From Streptomyces mobaraensis NBRC 13819 = DSM 40847 (GTDB lineage Bacteria > Actinomycetota > Actinomycetes > Streptomycetales > Streptomycetaceae): 64,000 bases of DNA. Positions within the stretch are counted from its first letter, which is position 1. Each line of letters begins with the position of its first letter. The notes under the pieces are model-generated. The model worked only from the letters and a program-made list of their open reading frames with translations. It did no database searches and had not been told where the DNA came from. The stretch is taken from NCBI RefSeq assembly GCF_017916255.1, contig NZ_CP072827.1, positions 310,001 through 374,000 of the forward strand. Direction: 5' to 3'. Shown piece by piece: positions 16,049-25,300 of the stretch. Made by a program: the position numbers and the translations under genes.

Positions 16049-17131
16049 ATGGAAACGGAAGATCGGAATCCGCATTCCCGGCCCGGCCCGTGGGAGCGCT
16101 TCCGGCGGTCCCCCTTCCTGCCGGCCACCGTGCTCGTCCTGATCATCTCGGCGGCGGCCGGCCTGTTCGCCGGTTCGTACACCTACGCCATGGCCAACCC
16201 CACCCCGCACCGCATCCCCACCGCCGTCACCGGGGTACCCACCTCGGACGTCAAACGGGTGGAGTTCGTCCAGGGCATGGAGCACGCCCTCGACGCGTCC
16301 CTCGAACTGCACCACTACGACACCTACGCCCAGGCCCGGCAGGCGGTCGAGGAGCAGAAGGTGTACGCGATCCTGCGGGCCCGGCCGCACGGCGCGGCGC
16401 TGGACGTCTCGGGCGCCTCGGGCGCCACCGTCGCCCAGTTGCTGAGCGAGACCGCGCCGAAGGTGGGGGACGCGATCGGGGTGCGGGTCGCCGTCACCGA
16501 CATCAACCCGCTGCAGGAGGGCGACCCGCGCGGGCTGGCCCTCTTCTACATCTCGCTCGCGGCGGTGATCCTCGGCTTCGTCGGCGCCATCCAGCTCAGC
16601 GTCCACGCCCGCTCCCTCAACCCGGCCGAGCGCGTCGCCTTCACCGTCGCCTACTCCGTGCTCGGCAGCTTCGCCATCGCCGCGATCGTGGACTGGGGGC
16701 TGGGCGCGCTGCGGCTGCCCTTCGGGGAGTCGTGGTTCATCCTCGGCCTCACCATGTTCACCAGCGGCATGTTCTTCACCATGTGCAACACCCTGTTCGG
16801 CCGGTGGGCGATGCTGCCGACGTGGGGCCTGATGGTGCTGCTGGGCAACCCCTCCTCCGGCGGCGCCGTCTCCTGGCCGCTCCTGCCCTCCCCCCTCGCC
16901 GCGATCGGCCGCTGGCTGCCGCCCGGGGCCTCCGTCAACGCCCAGCACACGGCCGTGTACTTCCGCGGCCACCAGCAGCTCTTCCCGTTCGCCGTGCTGG
17001 CGGTCTGGGCCGCGGTGTCCACGGCGGTCTTCTGGGTCTGGCGCCACCGCCACCCGGGCGGCCGGGAACTGGGCGACCGGCTCGTGGAGGAGCCCCCGCG
17101 GCCGGAGCCCGGGGCGGCGCCGTCGGCCTGA
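16049..17131 (+). CDS. DUF3533/ABC-2-permease-like membrane protein
   Basis: A 360-residue membrane protein. One N-terminal helix (FLPATVLVLIISAAAGLFAG) is followed by a ~140-residue extracytoplasmic region (AMANPTPHRIPTAV to INPLQ), then about five C-terminal helices. This is the YhgE/Pip or DUF3533 layout, related to ABC-2 permeases. Members are thought to act in export or phage/secretion functions, but the role here is unknown. AAGGTGG lies five bases before the chosen ATG; a GTG at 16040 would add three residues. It converges with an AraC-type regulator 20 bases away. Confidence 0.78.
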   Translation: METEDRNPHSRPGPWERFRRSPFLPATVLVLIISAAAGLFAGSYTYAMANPTPHRIPTAVTGVPTSDVKRVEFVQGMEHALDASLELHHYDTYAQARQAVEEQKVYAILRARPHGAALDVSGASGATVAQLLSETAPKVGDAIGVRVAVTDINPLQEGDPRGLALFYISLAAVILGFVGAIQLSVHARSLNPAERVAFTVAYSVLGSFAIAAIVDWGLGALRLPFGESWFILGLTMFTSGMFFTMCNTLFGRWAMLPTWGLMVLLGNPSSGGAVSWPLLPSPLAAIGRWLPPGASVNAQHTAVYFRGHQQLFPFAVLAVWAAVSTAVFWVWRHRHPGGRELGDRLVEEPPRPEPGAAPSA

Positions 17132-17150
17132 CCGGCCGTACGCGCCCCCG

Positions 17151-17942
17151 TCACGGCGGGAAGCGCGTCCGGTGCGCCCCCGGCGTATGGCCGAAGGCGC
17201 GGCGGAAGACGTCGATGAAGGCGCTGCTCGACGCCCAGCCGCAGCGCCGGGCCACGGTGGAGACCGAGGCGCCCTCGGCCAGCAGGCGCAGCGCGTGGTG
17301 CAGCCGGACCTGGGTGCGCCACTGCGGGAAGCTCATGCCGAGTTCGGCGCGGAAGAGCCGGGTGAGGGTCCGTTCGCCGGCCCCGAACGCCGCGCCGAGC
17401 TGGGCGAGGGTGCGGTGGTCGGCGGGGTCGTCGCGGAGGACGGCGCAGACCGCGGCCAGCCGGGGGTCCCGGGGCGCGGGGACGTGCAGGGGCTGTTCGT
17501 CGGAGCGGCGGAGCCGGTCGAGGAGGACGGCGCGCAGGCGGAGCCGCTCCGCCGTGGGGTCGGCGGGCTGCTCGGTGTAGGCCAGGATCAGTTCCCGCAG
17601 CAGCGGGCCGACGCCGATGACGGCCGGCCGGTCGAGCGCGAGCGGGTTGTCCTCCAGCGGCAGCCCCACCAGGTGGATCTCGGTGTCGCCGTACGCCCGG
17701 TGCTCGTGGACGGTGCCGGCGGGGATCCAGATCGCGCGGTTGCCGGGCGCGATCCAGCTGCCCGCGTCCGTCGTGACGGACAGGACGCCGCGGCCCGCGT
17801 AGACGATCTGGTGCTCGTCGTGCCGGTGGGCGTCGACCTCCGTCCCCGCGGGCAGCGGTCGGTGGCCGGTGGTCGCGCGCGGCGCGTGCCGGACCGGGCC
17901 CCCGCGCGCGCCCTCCTCCCCCGGCGGTCTTGTCGTCGTCAC
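17151..17942 (-). CDS. AraC-family regulator with cupin domain
   Basis: A 263-residue regulator. The N-terminal cupin sensor has metal-type His residues (DAHRHDEHQIVYAGRG and WIPAGTVHEHRAYGD). Two AraC helix-turn-helix motifs follow at ~165-260: TLAQLGAAFGAGERTLTRLF and VSTVARRCGWASSSAFIDVF, ending with FGHTPGAHR. Such AraC/cupin proteins usually control a nearby transporter or enzyme. It starts at GTG 17942, is divergent from the chitinase and converges on the DUF3533 gene; neither target is proven. The DasR-like site in the shared upstream gap could affect it too. Confidence 0.9.
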   Translation of the reverse strand: MTTTRPPGEEGARGGPVRHAPRATTGHRPLPAGTEVDAHRHDEHQIVYAGRGVLSVTTDAGSWIAPGNRAIWIPAGTVHEHRAYGDTEIHLVGLPLEDNPLALDRPAVIGVGPLLRELILAYTEQPADPTAERLRLRAVLLDRLRRSDEQPLHVPAPRDPRLAAVCAVLRDDPADHRTLAQLGAAFGAGERTLTRLFRAELGMSFPQWRTQVRLHHALRLLAEGASVSTVARRCGWASSSAFIDVFRRAFGHTPGAHRTRFPP

Positions 17943-17956
17943 CCCGGCCTCCCTTC

Positions 17957-17968
17957 TGGTCCAGACCT
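17957..17968 (+). promoter_or_regulatory. DasR-like operator (TGGTCCAGACCT)
   Basis: TGGTCCAGACCT matches the near-palindromic dre core TGGTCTAGACCA at 10 of 12 positions, and the 12-bp elements known upstream of Streptomyces chitinase genes. It lies just upstream of a -35 box, 71 bases before the chitinase start. Confidence 0.75.
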
Positions 17969-17969
17969 A

Positions 17970-17998
17970 TTGACGCGTATGGCGGTCGCCCCTACTTT
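17970..17998 (+). promoter_or_regulatory. Predicted vegetative promoter of the chitinase
   Basis: TTGACG (17970-17975) and TACTTT (17993-17998) are 17 bp apart, directly after the DasR-like site. Occupancy of that site would block polymerase. Confidence 0.6.
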
Positions 17999-18038
17999 CC
18001 CTGACACCCCACTCCCACCCCCCACTCAGGGAGCGAAC

Positions 18039-19100
18039 GTGACCTCTCGGACCCTTGGGACGGTACGCCTCTCCGCCACCGTCCTGGCCTTGGCCTGCGC
18101 CCTGCAACTGCCCGCCGCCGCGTCCCCGTCCGGCACCTCGGACGAGACCTGCGCCGTCAAGCCCAAACCCGCCGGGAAGGTCCTCCAGGGCTACTGGGAG
18201 AACTGGGACGGCGCGGCCAACGGCGTCCACCCGCCGCTCGGCTGGATCCCGGTGACCGACGACCGCGTCCGCGGCCACGGCTACAACGTGGTGAACGCGG
18301 CGTTCCCGGTGATCCTCTCCGACGGCACGGCGCTGTGGGAGGACGGCATGGACGCCACCGTGAAGGTCCCGACCCCGGCGGAGATGTGCCGGGCGAAGGC
18401 GGCCGGGGCGACGGTGCTGCTGTCCATCGGCGGCGCGGCGGCCGGCATCGACCTCAACTCGCCGTCCGTGGCGGACCGGTTCGTGGACACGGTGGTGCCG
18501 ATCCTGAAGAAGTACAACTTCGACGGCATCGACATCGACATCGAGACGGGCCTCACCGGCAGCGGCGACATCACCCGCCCGTCCGCCTCGCAGGCCAACC
18601 TCATGCGGATCATCGACGGCGTACTGGCCCGGATGCCCGACGGGTTCGGGCTGACGATGGCGCCCGAGACGGCGTACGTGACCGGCGGCAGCGTGACGTA
18701 CGGGTCCATCTGGGGCGCCTACCTGCCGATCGTGAAGAAGTACGCCGACAACGGCCGGCTGTGGTGGCTCAATATGCAGTACTACAACGGCAACATGTAC
18801 GGCTGCTCCGGTGACTCCTACTCCGCCGGGACGGTCCAGGGGTTCACCGCGCAGACCGACTGCCTCGACCGGGGCCTGGTCGTCCAGGGCACCACCATCA
18901 AGGTGCCCTACGACAAACAGGTCCCCGGCCTCCCGGCCCAACCGGGCGCCGGGGGCGGGTACATGGCGCCCGGCCAGGTGGCGCAGGCGTGGCGCGCCTA
19001 CAACGGCCGGCTCAAGGGGTTGATGACCTGGTCGGTCAACTGGGACGGGTCGAAGGGGTGGACGTTCGGCGACAACGTCAAGGCCCTGCAAGGCCGGTGA
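18039..19100 (+). CDS. Secreted GH18 chitinase
   Basis: A 353-residue exported glycoside hydrolase family 18 enzyme that would cut chitin. Signal peptide: MTSRTLGTVRLSATVLALACALQ ends at an AAA-S-type site near 30. The barrel begins KVLQGYWENWDG. SIGG is present, and the catalytic DxxDxDxE motif is FDGIDIDIE (~166-174) with Glu as acid. MQYYNG and the Trp of LMTWSVNWDG complete the active site. There is no separate chitin-binding domain, so it is a single-domain chitinase. GTG 18039 has AGGGAG upstream. The upstream DasR-like site suggests N-acetylglucosamine-responsive control. Confidence 0.94.
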   Translation: MTSRTLGTVRLSATVLALACALQLPAAASPSGTSDETCAVKPKPAGKVLQGYWENWDGAANGVHPPLGWIPVTDDRVRGHGYNVVNAAFPVILSDGTALWEDGMDATVKVPTPAEMCRAKAAGATVLLSIGGAAAGIDLNSPSVADRFVDTVVPILKKYNFDGIDIDIETGLTGSGDITRPSASQANLMRIIDGVLARMPDGFGLTMAPETAYVTGGSVTYGSIWGAYLPIVKKYADNGRLWWLNMQYYNGNMYGCSGDSYSAGTVQGFTAQTDCLDRGLVVQGTTIKVPYDKQVPGLPAQPGAGGGYMAPGQVAQAWRAYNGRLKGLMTWSVNWDGSKGWTFGDNVKALQGR

Positions 19101-19648
19101 GGCCGAGATGAGGCCGACCGCGAGGGCGGCCGTGTACGCATGAGCCCCAAAAGACACGGAAATCGACGATCCGGGTAGCCATGTTTCATGGCCGACAGTG
19201 ATGCCGCGGCACCTTGTATTGCTCGGCGCCGCCACGTGATCTCGATCCGGCGGACGTGTCGGCGATTTCACGAGTCGAGGGGATTCGCGATCGCGCGCCG
19301 CGGCAACGACCATTCCTTCCGCGCCTGCGTCGGATGAAAGCCGGATGAAAAAGAACAGCGGCGCCCCCCCTACGGCGTGCAGTGCGCCAACAAGTGGTGT
19401 TAACAGGCCCCTTGTCCGGCGGGCACGGCGGTTGATTTCGGTGGACCCGCCGATATAGGGCGGTTGACCTCGAGGGGAACATCCCGGCGAAAGAGATCCG
19501 CCGGGATGCCTTCCTTACGCCGGGGCGGACCCAACTCCCCTCTTGCATAAGGGGTTTACTGCTGTCTTAAATGAGCGCCATCACTCGGCGGCGGCGCCCT
19601 CGCGGCCCGTACGCCGTCGCACCGACGCCAGGGGGAGGCGCGAATACG
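19101..19648. other. 548-bp intergenic region, AT-richer, with promoter-like elements
   Basis: No gene is supported. It has a small palindrome GCCATGTTTCATGGC (19178-19192), a promoter-like pair TTGATT (19432-19437) and TATAGG (19454-19459) with a 16-bp spacer, and GC-rich dyads around 19485-19510. It is probably the long leader of the large secreted protein gene. An ATG at 19571 lies in frame but has a poor ribosome site. Confidence 0.5.
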
Positions 19649-22600
19649 GTGCATCACGCGTCATCACTCCCTTCCGTCGCGTGCTCACTGCGAGGAAAGA
19701 CGGAAGATTTGACATCGTTCAGACCGGCTCGGGCCGGGATCGCGGGGCTTGCCGCCGCCGCCGTCCTGGCCGGGCTGATACAGAGCGGTGCGGCGCTCGC
19801 CGCACCGGACACCCCGCCGGCCGATACGAAACCGGCCGGCGCGCCGACGGGTTCGGGGGCGGTCGCCGACCCCGACCGCCATCTCGGGAAGGACTGGAAG
19901 ACCTCGAAGGACCAGGCCGTCACCGCCGCCGCCGACTCGGCCGGCCTGCGCGTCCTCGTCGCGGAGTCTGGCCGGGCCTACGCGTGGCGGACGGCCGCCG
20001 TCCTCAACGAGCCGGGCATGCCCGCCGACACGTGGATCGGCAACCAGTGCGTCATGGACGACTCCCACGTCGCCGCCGTGTACGCCCCGCGCGCGTTCAC
20101 CAACAAGCCCGACCTGATGCAGGGCGGCGCTTTCACGGCGATCGTGAACACCACGACGGGCGCGGTGACGAAGCTGCCGTTCACGGCGACGCTCGCCTAC
20201 TTCGACCCGACCTGCAACACCAGCACTCACACCGCCGCCTTCACCCAGTACCGCGACATGAACGACGCGTCGCGGACGAAGACACGCGTGATCACCGTCG
20301 ACACGTCCGGCAGGACGGTCCTGAAGACGGGTGAGCTGCGCGGGCAGGTGTCGTCGGCCGCCCCGCTGAAGGACGGCGTCGTCGCCGGTCTCGGCAGCGA
20401 TCTCGTCCGGATCGACGGCCGGGGGAAGACCGGGCGGCTCGCCAAGGCCGACAGTATCCCCTTCGACATCCGCCCCCTGGCCGACGGCCGGATCGGCTTC
20501 ATGGACCGCAAGGGCACCCAGACGGCACAGGTGAAGGTGTACGGCGGCCACGGCGCACCGCGCACGGTGGCCACCGGTCCGCTCGGCGACCTCGACCTGG
20601 CCCAGGGCGCGCAGGGCCGTGCCTTCCTCACCGGCAGTACCAAGGACGCGAAGGTGGAGGGGAGCGGGATCACCAGGATCGACGCGCCCGCCGACACCGA
20701 CGTCTCCTCGCTCGGCCGCCTCGCCGTCGACCCGGTGCTCACCCCCGGCGTCCGCGCCGGACTGACCCGCATCAAGGGCGGCGGCAAGGGCTTCGACAAG
20801 GCGGACGAGCCCGAGGCGGGTGTGCGCTCCCGTTCCGGCAAGGCCCCCGGTGTGGCGGACGCCACCACCACGCTGACCGTCACCTCGACCGCCACGCCCA
20901 CGGGCGACAAGGTCGAGCAGCGGGTGGCCTCCGCACGGCCGCGTCCGAAGGACGTCCTCTCCCCCGCGCTGACCGGCGGCACCCGGCCGCGTACGCGGAC
21001 CGGCGGACCCGCCGTGCGGGCGCCCGACCCCGCGCCCGTCTCGCACGATCCGACCGACACCGACCGCTGGTGCTCGGTCTCCCGCAACGACATGGGCGTC
21101 CAGGCGCTGCAGCCGACGCCGAACCAGGTCGAGTGGGCGGCGGACATGGCCGTCCGCGGCGAGCTGCGCGGCAAGTGGCTCCGCCAGGGCGGCTACCGTG
21201 ACCAGGCCGGGCTGGGGTCGATCGACCCGCAGGGGCTGTTCCCCCTTCCGTCGCTCACCGGCGGCGGCCGGATCCCGGTCAACGTCCTCCTCGGCGTCCT
21301 GGCCCAGGAGTCCAACCTGTGGCAGGCCGAATCCGGCGCGATCCCCGGGCAGATGGGCAACCCGCTGGCCGCGGTGGACGGCTACTACGGCCACAGCACC
21401 AAGGACACCCTGCTCGGCTACTGGCGCATCAACTGGGAGAAGTCCGACTGCGGTTACGGCGTGGGCCAGGTCACCGACGGCATGCGCATGAAGGGGCACG
21501 AGAAGACGGACAAGGACACCGGCCGGCAGACCGAGACGAGCCTCGACCCCAAGCTGCAGAAGATCATCGCGATCGACTACGCCGCCAACGTCGCCGCCTC
21601 CATGAAGATCCTCGCCGACAAGTGGAACGAGGTCCACAAGGACGGCCAGAAGATCACGGTCAACAACGACGACCCGTCCCGGGTGGAGAACTGGTTCACC
21701 GCGGTCTGGAACTACAACCTCGGCTTCAACCCCCCGTCGGAGGCGGGCAAGAACGGCGGGCGCTGGGGCCTGGGCTGGTACAACAACCCCGCCAACCCCC
21801 TCTACAAAAAGGGTGCCTGGGACCACCCCTTCATGGACACCTCCCTCGACCCCAAGAACATCACCGACGCGGCGCGCCCGCAGAACTGGCCGTACGAGGA
21901 GAAGGTGATGGGCTGGGCCGCCTGGTCCATCGACACCGGCTTCTCCTACGACTCCGACGGCAAGCAGGGCTGGAAGGGCGAGTCCGGCTACGCCACGGCG
22001 GGTTTCCAGCCGGCCTGGTGGCTCAGCGCCCAGAGCCGTTCCCGCATCAGCCCCCCGCTGGACACCTTCTGCAACAAGAACAACAACTGCAACCCCGGGA
22101 ACCCGATCGACTGCCCGGACGAGGCGTGCTACCGGCAGTTCTGGTGGAACCAGGCGAACGCCACCTGGAAGTCCGACTGCAAGGACTCGTGCGGCAACGA
22201 GAAGATCAAGTACGTCACCCTGCGCGACGAGCCCGGCCGCGGGTACCGGCTGAAGAACGGTGAGCCGGTGTGCGGCGGGGCCCCGAGCGGCTCCGACGTC
22301 GTCGCCTCGATCCCGGCCGGCACGGAGACGTGGTCGAGCTGCGGGAAGGCGGCGTCGACGGGCACCTTCGAGTTCACCTTCCACCCCGACCTGGACAAGC
22401 ACTACGAGGCGAAGGCCGATCTGCACTCGATCGGCGGCGGCCACGGCGGTCACTTCTGGTACACCCACACCCGCGACGACGACCACCTCGGCGGCGACGG
22501 CAACCGGATGGCCGTCGAGGGCGAGTGGACGGCGGGCACGACGTACGACATCGCCGCCGTCTACGCGTACGTCCCCGACACCGGGGCCCAGACACGGCGG

Positions 22601-24154
22601 GCCACGTACGTCGTCAGCGGCGCCGTCGGCGGTCCTTACGAGCGGGTCGTGGACCAGAACGCCAACAACGGCAAGTGGGTGCCGCTGGGCGCCTACAAGT
22701 TCACCTCCACGCCCAAGGTGAAGCTGACGAACTACGCGAAGGGCGGCACCGCCGACGAGGACGTCGCCTGGAACTCGGTGGCCTTCAAGCCGATCAAGGG
22801 CACGTTCGTCCGCCGCTCCCTGACCGCCGCCGCGGTCTTCGACCCGAACCAGGAGCTGAACTCCAACTCGCCGGTGACGGAACTGGAGACGCCCGTGCGG
22901 TCGATGAAGTCGCTCTACGACTGGGGCCTGGGCCTCGCCGAGCGGGGCCCGCTGTGGGACAACAACGGCAACGGCGTCGAGGCGTTCGGCCTCACCTACG
23001 AGGCGCGCTGTCCCGCGGCCAAGGCCGTGGGCGAGTGCACGGGCCAGAAGACCTACGACGAGGCCGCGCAGTGGGCGAAGGACATCAAGGCGGGCGGCTG
23101 GAAGCCGAACGCCGACGGGTCCGTCCCCGCCATGTCGATCCCGAGGTGGATGGCCATGGCGAACCCCGAGCGTCCCGACGCCTCCAAGCCCGCCTCCGAG
23201 ATGTTCAAGGACCCGAACAGCTACAAGATCAAGTCCGATGTCAGCGTGACCTTCGTGGTCGGCGAGGACGGGAAGATCGTCGACGGCAGCGTGGGATCGG
23301 ACTACCGGAACCGCGTCGGCAACGCCCACCTGCCCTACTTCGTCACGAAGATCATGAAGGCGATCGAGGCGGACTACGGCATCCTCGCCCCGGACATCGA
23401 CTACACCACGCAGGACGCGCTGGAGTACGGCAACGTCCAGAGCTCGCACCCCTACACGGACGGGGACACCCCGGGACAGGCGTACTTCCCGCACTTCCGC
23501 GCCGCGCGGCTCGACGACGCCCGGCAGTGCGTGGACTTCCGGGCGGTCGGCGGCGGTGTGCACGGCTACCGCGCGATGATCGGCCACAAGTCGATCAACG
23601 ACAACGTCAAGAAGTGGGTCGACGAGGTCAACGAGAACACGGAGACCAACCACGCGGTGCGGCGGTTCGCCGGGGACGTCTACTCGATGTTCTTCAAGAA
23701 CAGCGGCTCGTGGAACAAGAACATGTGGGGCTCCATGATCGGCAACGCCCCGCCGATCTGGCAGGACGTCGCGGCGGCCTTCTGCGCCGACGGGTCCGTC
23801 AAGCCGACGCACTACCAGAAGAACGACGACGCCAACCCGCCGAACGGCATCGTCTTCCAGTCCTACATGCCCGACCTCTACCTGTACGTCGACGACCGCA
23901 TGACGGACAACCTCGGACGCCCGTCCGACCGGCGGATCAGCGTCGGCGACTGGAAGAACTTCTCCAACCTCCCCATCACGCCCAACGGCCATGCCTACGC
24001 CTCGTGCGGTGTGGCGACCCGGGGCAGCGGGGGCAACCCGTGGGCCGTGGACGCCCCGGTCCCGATCTTCGGTGACGGGCCCGGGAACCGGCCCGACAAG
24101 GTGGCCCACTGCGACGAGCCGGAGCAGCAGTTCACGGTCAACCTCACCCGGTGA
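19649..24154 (+). CDS. Giant secreted protein, lysozyme-like and golvesin-like regions (NocE-like)
   Basis: About 1500 residues, exported. GTG 19649 has GGGAGG ten bases upstream; TTG 19709 and ATG 19571 are alternatives. A signal helix (AGIAGLAAAAVLAGLIQSG) is followed by a ~370-residue beta-rich region. From ~540 a lysozyme/transglycosylase-like part begins (VLLGVLAQESNLWQAESGA, with a candidate Glu). A golvesin-like region at ~880-1050 includes YAYVPDTGAQTRRATYVV. A C-terminal ~450-residue part contains many Trp, Asn and Asp residues. The whole resembles large actinomycete proteins annotated NocE-like (recollection), of unknown function. A role in cell-wall turnover is inference from the lysozyme-like segment. 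It is a lone gene with its own terminator. Confidence 0.75.
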   Translation: MHHASSLPSVACSLRGKTEDLTSFRPARAGIAGLAAAAVLAGLIQSGAALAAPDTPPADTKPAGAPTGSGAVADPDRHLGKDWKTSKDQAVTAAADSAGLRVLVAESGRAYAWRTAAVLNEPGMPADTWIGNQCVMDDSHVAAVYAPRAFTNKPDLMQGGAFTAIVNTTTGAVTKLPFTATLAYFDPTCNTSTHTAAFTQYRDMNDASRTKTRVITVDTSGRTVLKTGELRGQVSSAAPLKDGVVAGLGSDLVRIDGRGKTGRLAKADSIPFDIRPLADGRIGFMDRKGTQTAQVKVYGGHGAPRTVATGPLGDLDLAQGAQGRAFLTGSTKDAKVEGSGITRIDAPADTDVSSLGRLAVDPVLTPGVRAGLTRIKGGGKGFDKADEPEAGVRSRSGKAPGVADATTTLTVTSTATPTGDKVEQRVASARPRPKDVLSPALTGGTRPRTRTGGPAVRAPDPAPVSHDPTDTDRWCSVSRNDMGVQALQPTPNQVEWAADMAVRGELRGKWLRQGGYRDQAGLGSIDPQGLFPLPSLTGGGRIPVNVLLGVLAQESNLWQAESGAIPGQMGNPLAAVDGYYGHSTKDTLLGYWRINWEKSDCGYGVGQVTDGMRMKGHEKTDKDTGRQTETSLDPKLQKIIAIDYAANVAASMKILADKWNEVHKDGQKITVNNDDPSRVENWFTAVWNYNLGFNPPSEAGKNGGRWGLGWYNNPANPLYKKGAWDHPFMDTSLDPKNITDAARPQNWPYEEKVMGWAAWSIDTGFSYDSDGKQGWKGESGYATAGFQPAWWLSAQSRSRISPPLDTFCNKNNNCNPGNPIDCPDEACYRQFWWNQANATWKSDCKDSCGNEKIKYVTLRDEPGRGYRLKNGEPVCGGAPSGSDVVASIPAGTETWSSCGKAASTGTFEFTFHPDLDKHYEAKADLHSIGGGHGGHFWYTHTRDDDHLGGDGNRMAVEGEWTAGTTYDIAAVYAYVPDTGAQTRRATYVVSGAVGGPYERVVDQNANNGKWVPLGAYKFTSTPKVKLTNYAKGGTADEDVAWNSVAFKPIKGTFVRRSLTAAAVFDPNQELNSNSPVTELETPVRSMKSLYDWGLGLAERGPLWDNNGNGVEAFGLTYEARCPAAKAVGECTGQKTYDEAAQWAKDIKAGGWKPNADGSVPAMSIPRWMAMANPERPDASKPASEMFKDPNSYKIKSDVSVTFVVGEDGKIVDGSVGSDYRNRVGNAHLPYFVTKIMKAIEADYGILAPDIDYTTQDALEYGNVQSSHPYTDGDTPGQAYFPHFRAARLDDARQCVDFRAVGGGVHGYRAMIGHKSINDNVKKWVDEVNENTETNHAVRRFAGDVYSMFFKNSGSWNKNMWGSMIGNAPPIWQDVAAAFCADGSVKPTHYQKNDDANPPNGIVFQSYMPDLYLYVDDRMTDNLGRPSDRRISVGDWKNFSNLPITPNGHAYASCGVATRGSGGNPWAVDAPVPIFGDGPGNRPDKVAHCDEPEQQFTVNLTR

Positions 24155-24188
24155 CGGGGAGAGCCGCACGGTGAGGTGACACCGCGCC

Positions 24189-24231
24189 GAGGGGAGGGAG
24201 CCGGGCCTCAGGGACCGGCCTCCCTCCCCTC
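24189..24231. terminator. Long terminator hairpin
   Basis: The arms ~24189-24204 and 24215-24231 pair over 16 bp with a single bulged base. It lies between the convergent giant secreted protein gene and the phosphotransferase gene. Confidence 0.8.
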
Positions 24232-24260
24232 TTCGCACGTCGGGCCCCGACGTCGCGCGC

Positions 24261-25238
24261 CTACAGGGACGTCGGCGCCCCGCCCTCCGGGAGGTCCGCC
24301 GTCAGCGGGGCGCGGTCGCGCCACATCGCCACCATCGGCTCCAGCATCGGCCCCAGTTCGGGCATCCGCGGGGCGACGCTGAGCGCCGACACCGTCTGGA
24401 GCAGCCGCGCCCCCTCCATGACGTGCAGCAGGGCGCGGTCGACGGTGCCGCCCGCGCGTTCGTACGCCTCGACGCCGAGGAGGCCGACGAGGGTGAGGTC
24501 CCACTCGACGGGGCCGCGCGTCGCGTCCTCGAAGTCGCTGAAGCGGTGGCCCTCGGCGGTCCGCAGGACGTTGTAGGCCGGGGAGTCACCGTGCAGGGCC
24601 TGGAGGCGGGCGCCCGGGAAGCGGGCGGGCAGGTCCCGGACCAGCGCCTCCAGGGCGGCGTACTCGGCCTCGGCGCGGTCGAGGTCGGCCGTCGTGAGCG
24701 TCTGCGGCTCCTTGCGCAGGGCCTCCAGCGCCGAGCCGATCGCCGGGACGAGCGGGGCGAGGACGGGCAGCTCGCCGGGGTAGTCGGCGAGCTGCCGGTG
24801 CAACTCCGCGGCCCAGCCCGTCTGTTCGGCGAAGCGCCGCTGCATCGCCTCGGCGTCGTCCTGCGGGAGGTCGGCGAGGCGGTCGGTCTCGGTGACGAAC
24901 TCCCAGAAGGTGAGCGACGTCCCGTCGATCTCCACGGGCTCGCGGGGCACCAGCGGGCTGGGGCCGACGACGGGGACGCCCCGGTCGGCCAGCCAGCCGG
25001 TGACGTCCAGTTCGCGCCGCTGCTTGGCCACCAGCTCGTCGTACGGCATGAGGGCAAGGGACGGGACGCGCACCACGACCGGGTCCGGCGCCAGGTGCAC
25101 CAGGACGTTGAAGACATCGTGCAGGACGCGGGGTTCGTCGGCGCGCAGGCCGAGCCGGCGGCCGGCCCGGGTCGCGAGGTCCACGGCGCGCCGGGCGCGG
25201 TCGCTGAGGGTGGTGTCGGGGGTATGCGGGTTCACCAT
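24261..25238 (-). CDS. Aminoglycoside-phosphotransferase-like kinase
   Basis: A 325-residue protein of the APH/choline-kinase superfamily. The catalytic loop is LQALHGDSPAYNVL (His-Gly-Asp at ~213-215) and the metal-binding Asp is in FSDFEDATRGPVEWDL (~236). The N-lobe has VVVRVPSLALMPYDELVAKQ. It would transfer phosphate from ATP to a small hydroxylated compound. Aminoglycosides are possible, but most environmental members have unknown substrates. ATG 25238 has no strong ribosome site; GTG three bases later is possible. It points the same way as benE but with a 62-bp gap. Confidence 0.83.
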   Translation of the reverse strand: MVNPHTPDTTLSDRARRAVDLATRAGRRLGLRADEPRVLHDVFNVLVHLAPDPVVVRVPSLALMPYDELVAKQRRELDVTGWLADRGVPVVGPSPLVPREPVEIDGTSLTFWEFVTETDRLADLPQDDAEAMQRRFAEQTGWAAELHRQLADYPGELPVLAPLVPAIGSALEALRKEPQTLTTADLDRAEAEYAALEALVRDLPARFPGARLQALHGDSPAYNVLRTAEGHRFSDFEDATRGPVEWDLTLVGLLGVEAYERAGGTVDRALLHVMEGARLLQTVSALSVAPRMPELGPMLEPMVAMWRDRAPLTADLPEGGAPTSL

Positions 25239-25300
25239 GAAGATGATCTTGCCTGGTGGACGGCCCGGCTGTCGACGCGTTTCCCGGGTCGTTCCGCGGT

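Noticed and set aside
17172..18038. N-terminal extension of the chitinase frame
   Set aside because: It is antisense to the AraC gene; the signal peptide and ribosome site support GTG 18039.
19685..24238. 1517-residue minus-strand open frame opposite the giant secreted protein gene
   Set aside because: Low-complexity Val/Arg/Gly/Asp translation with no start signal; the plus strand has a signal peptide and recognisable regions.
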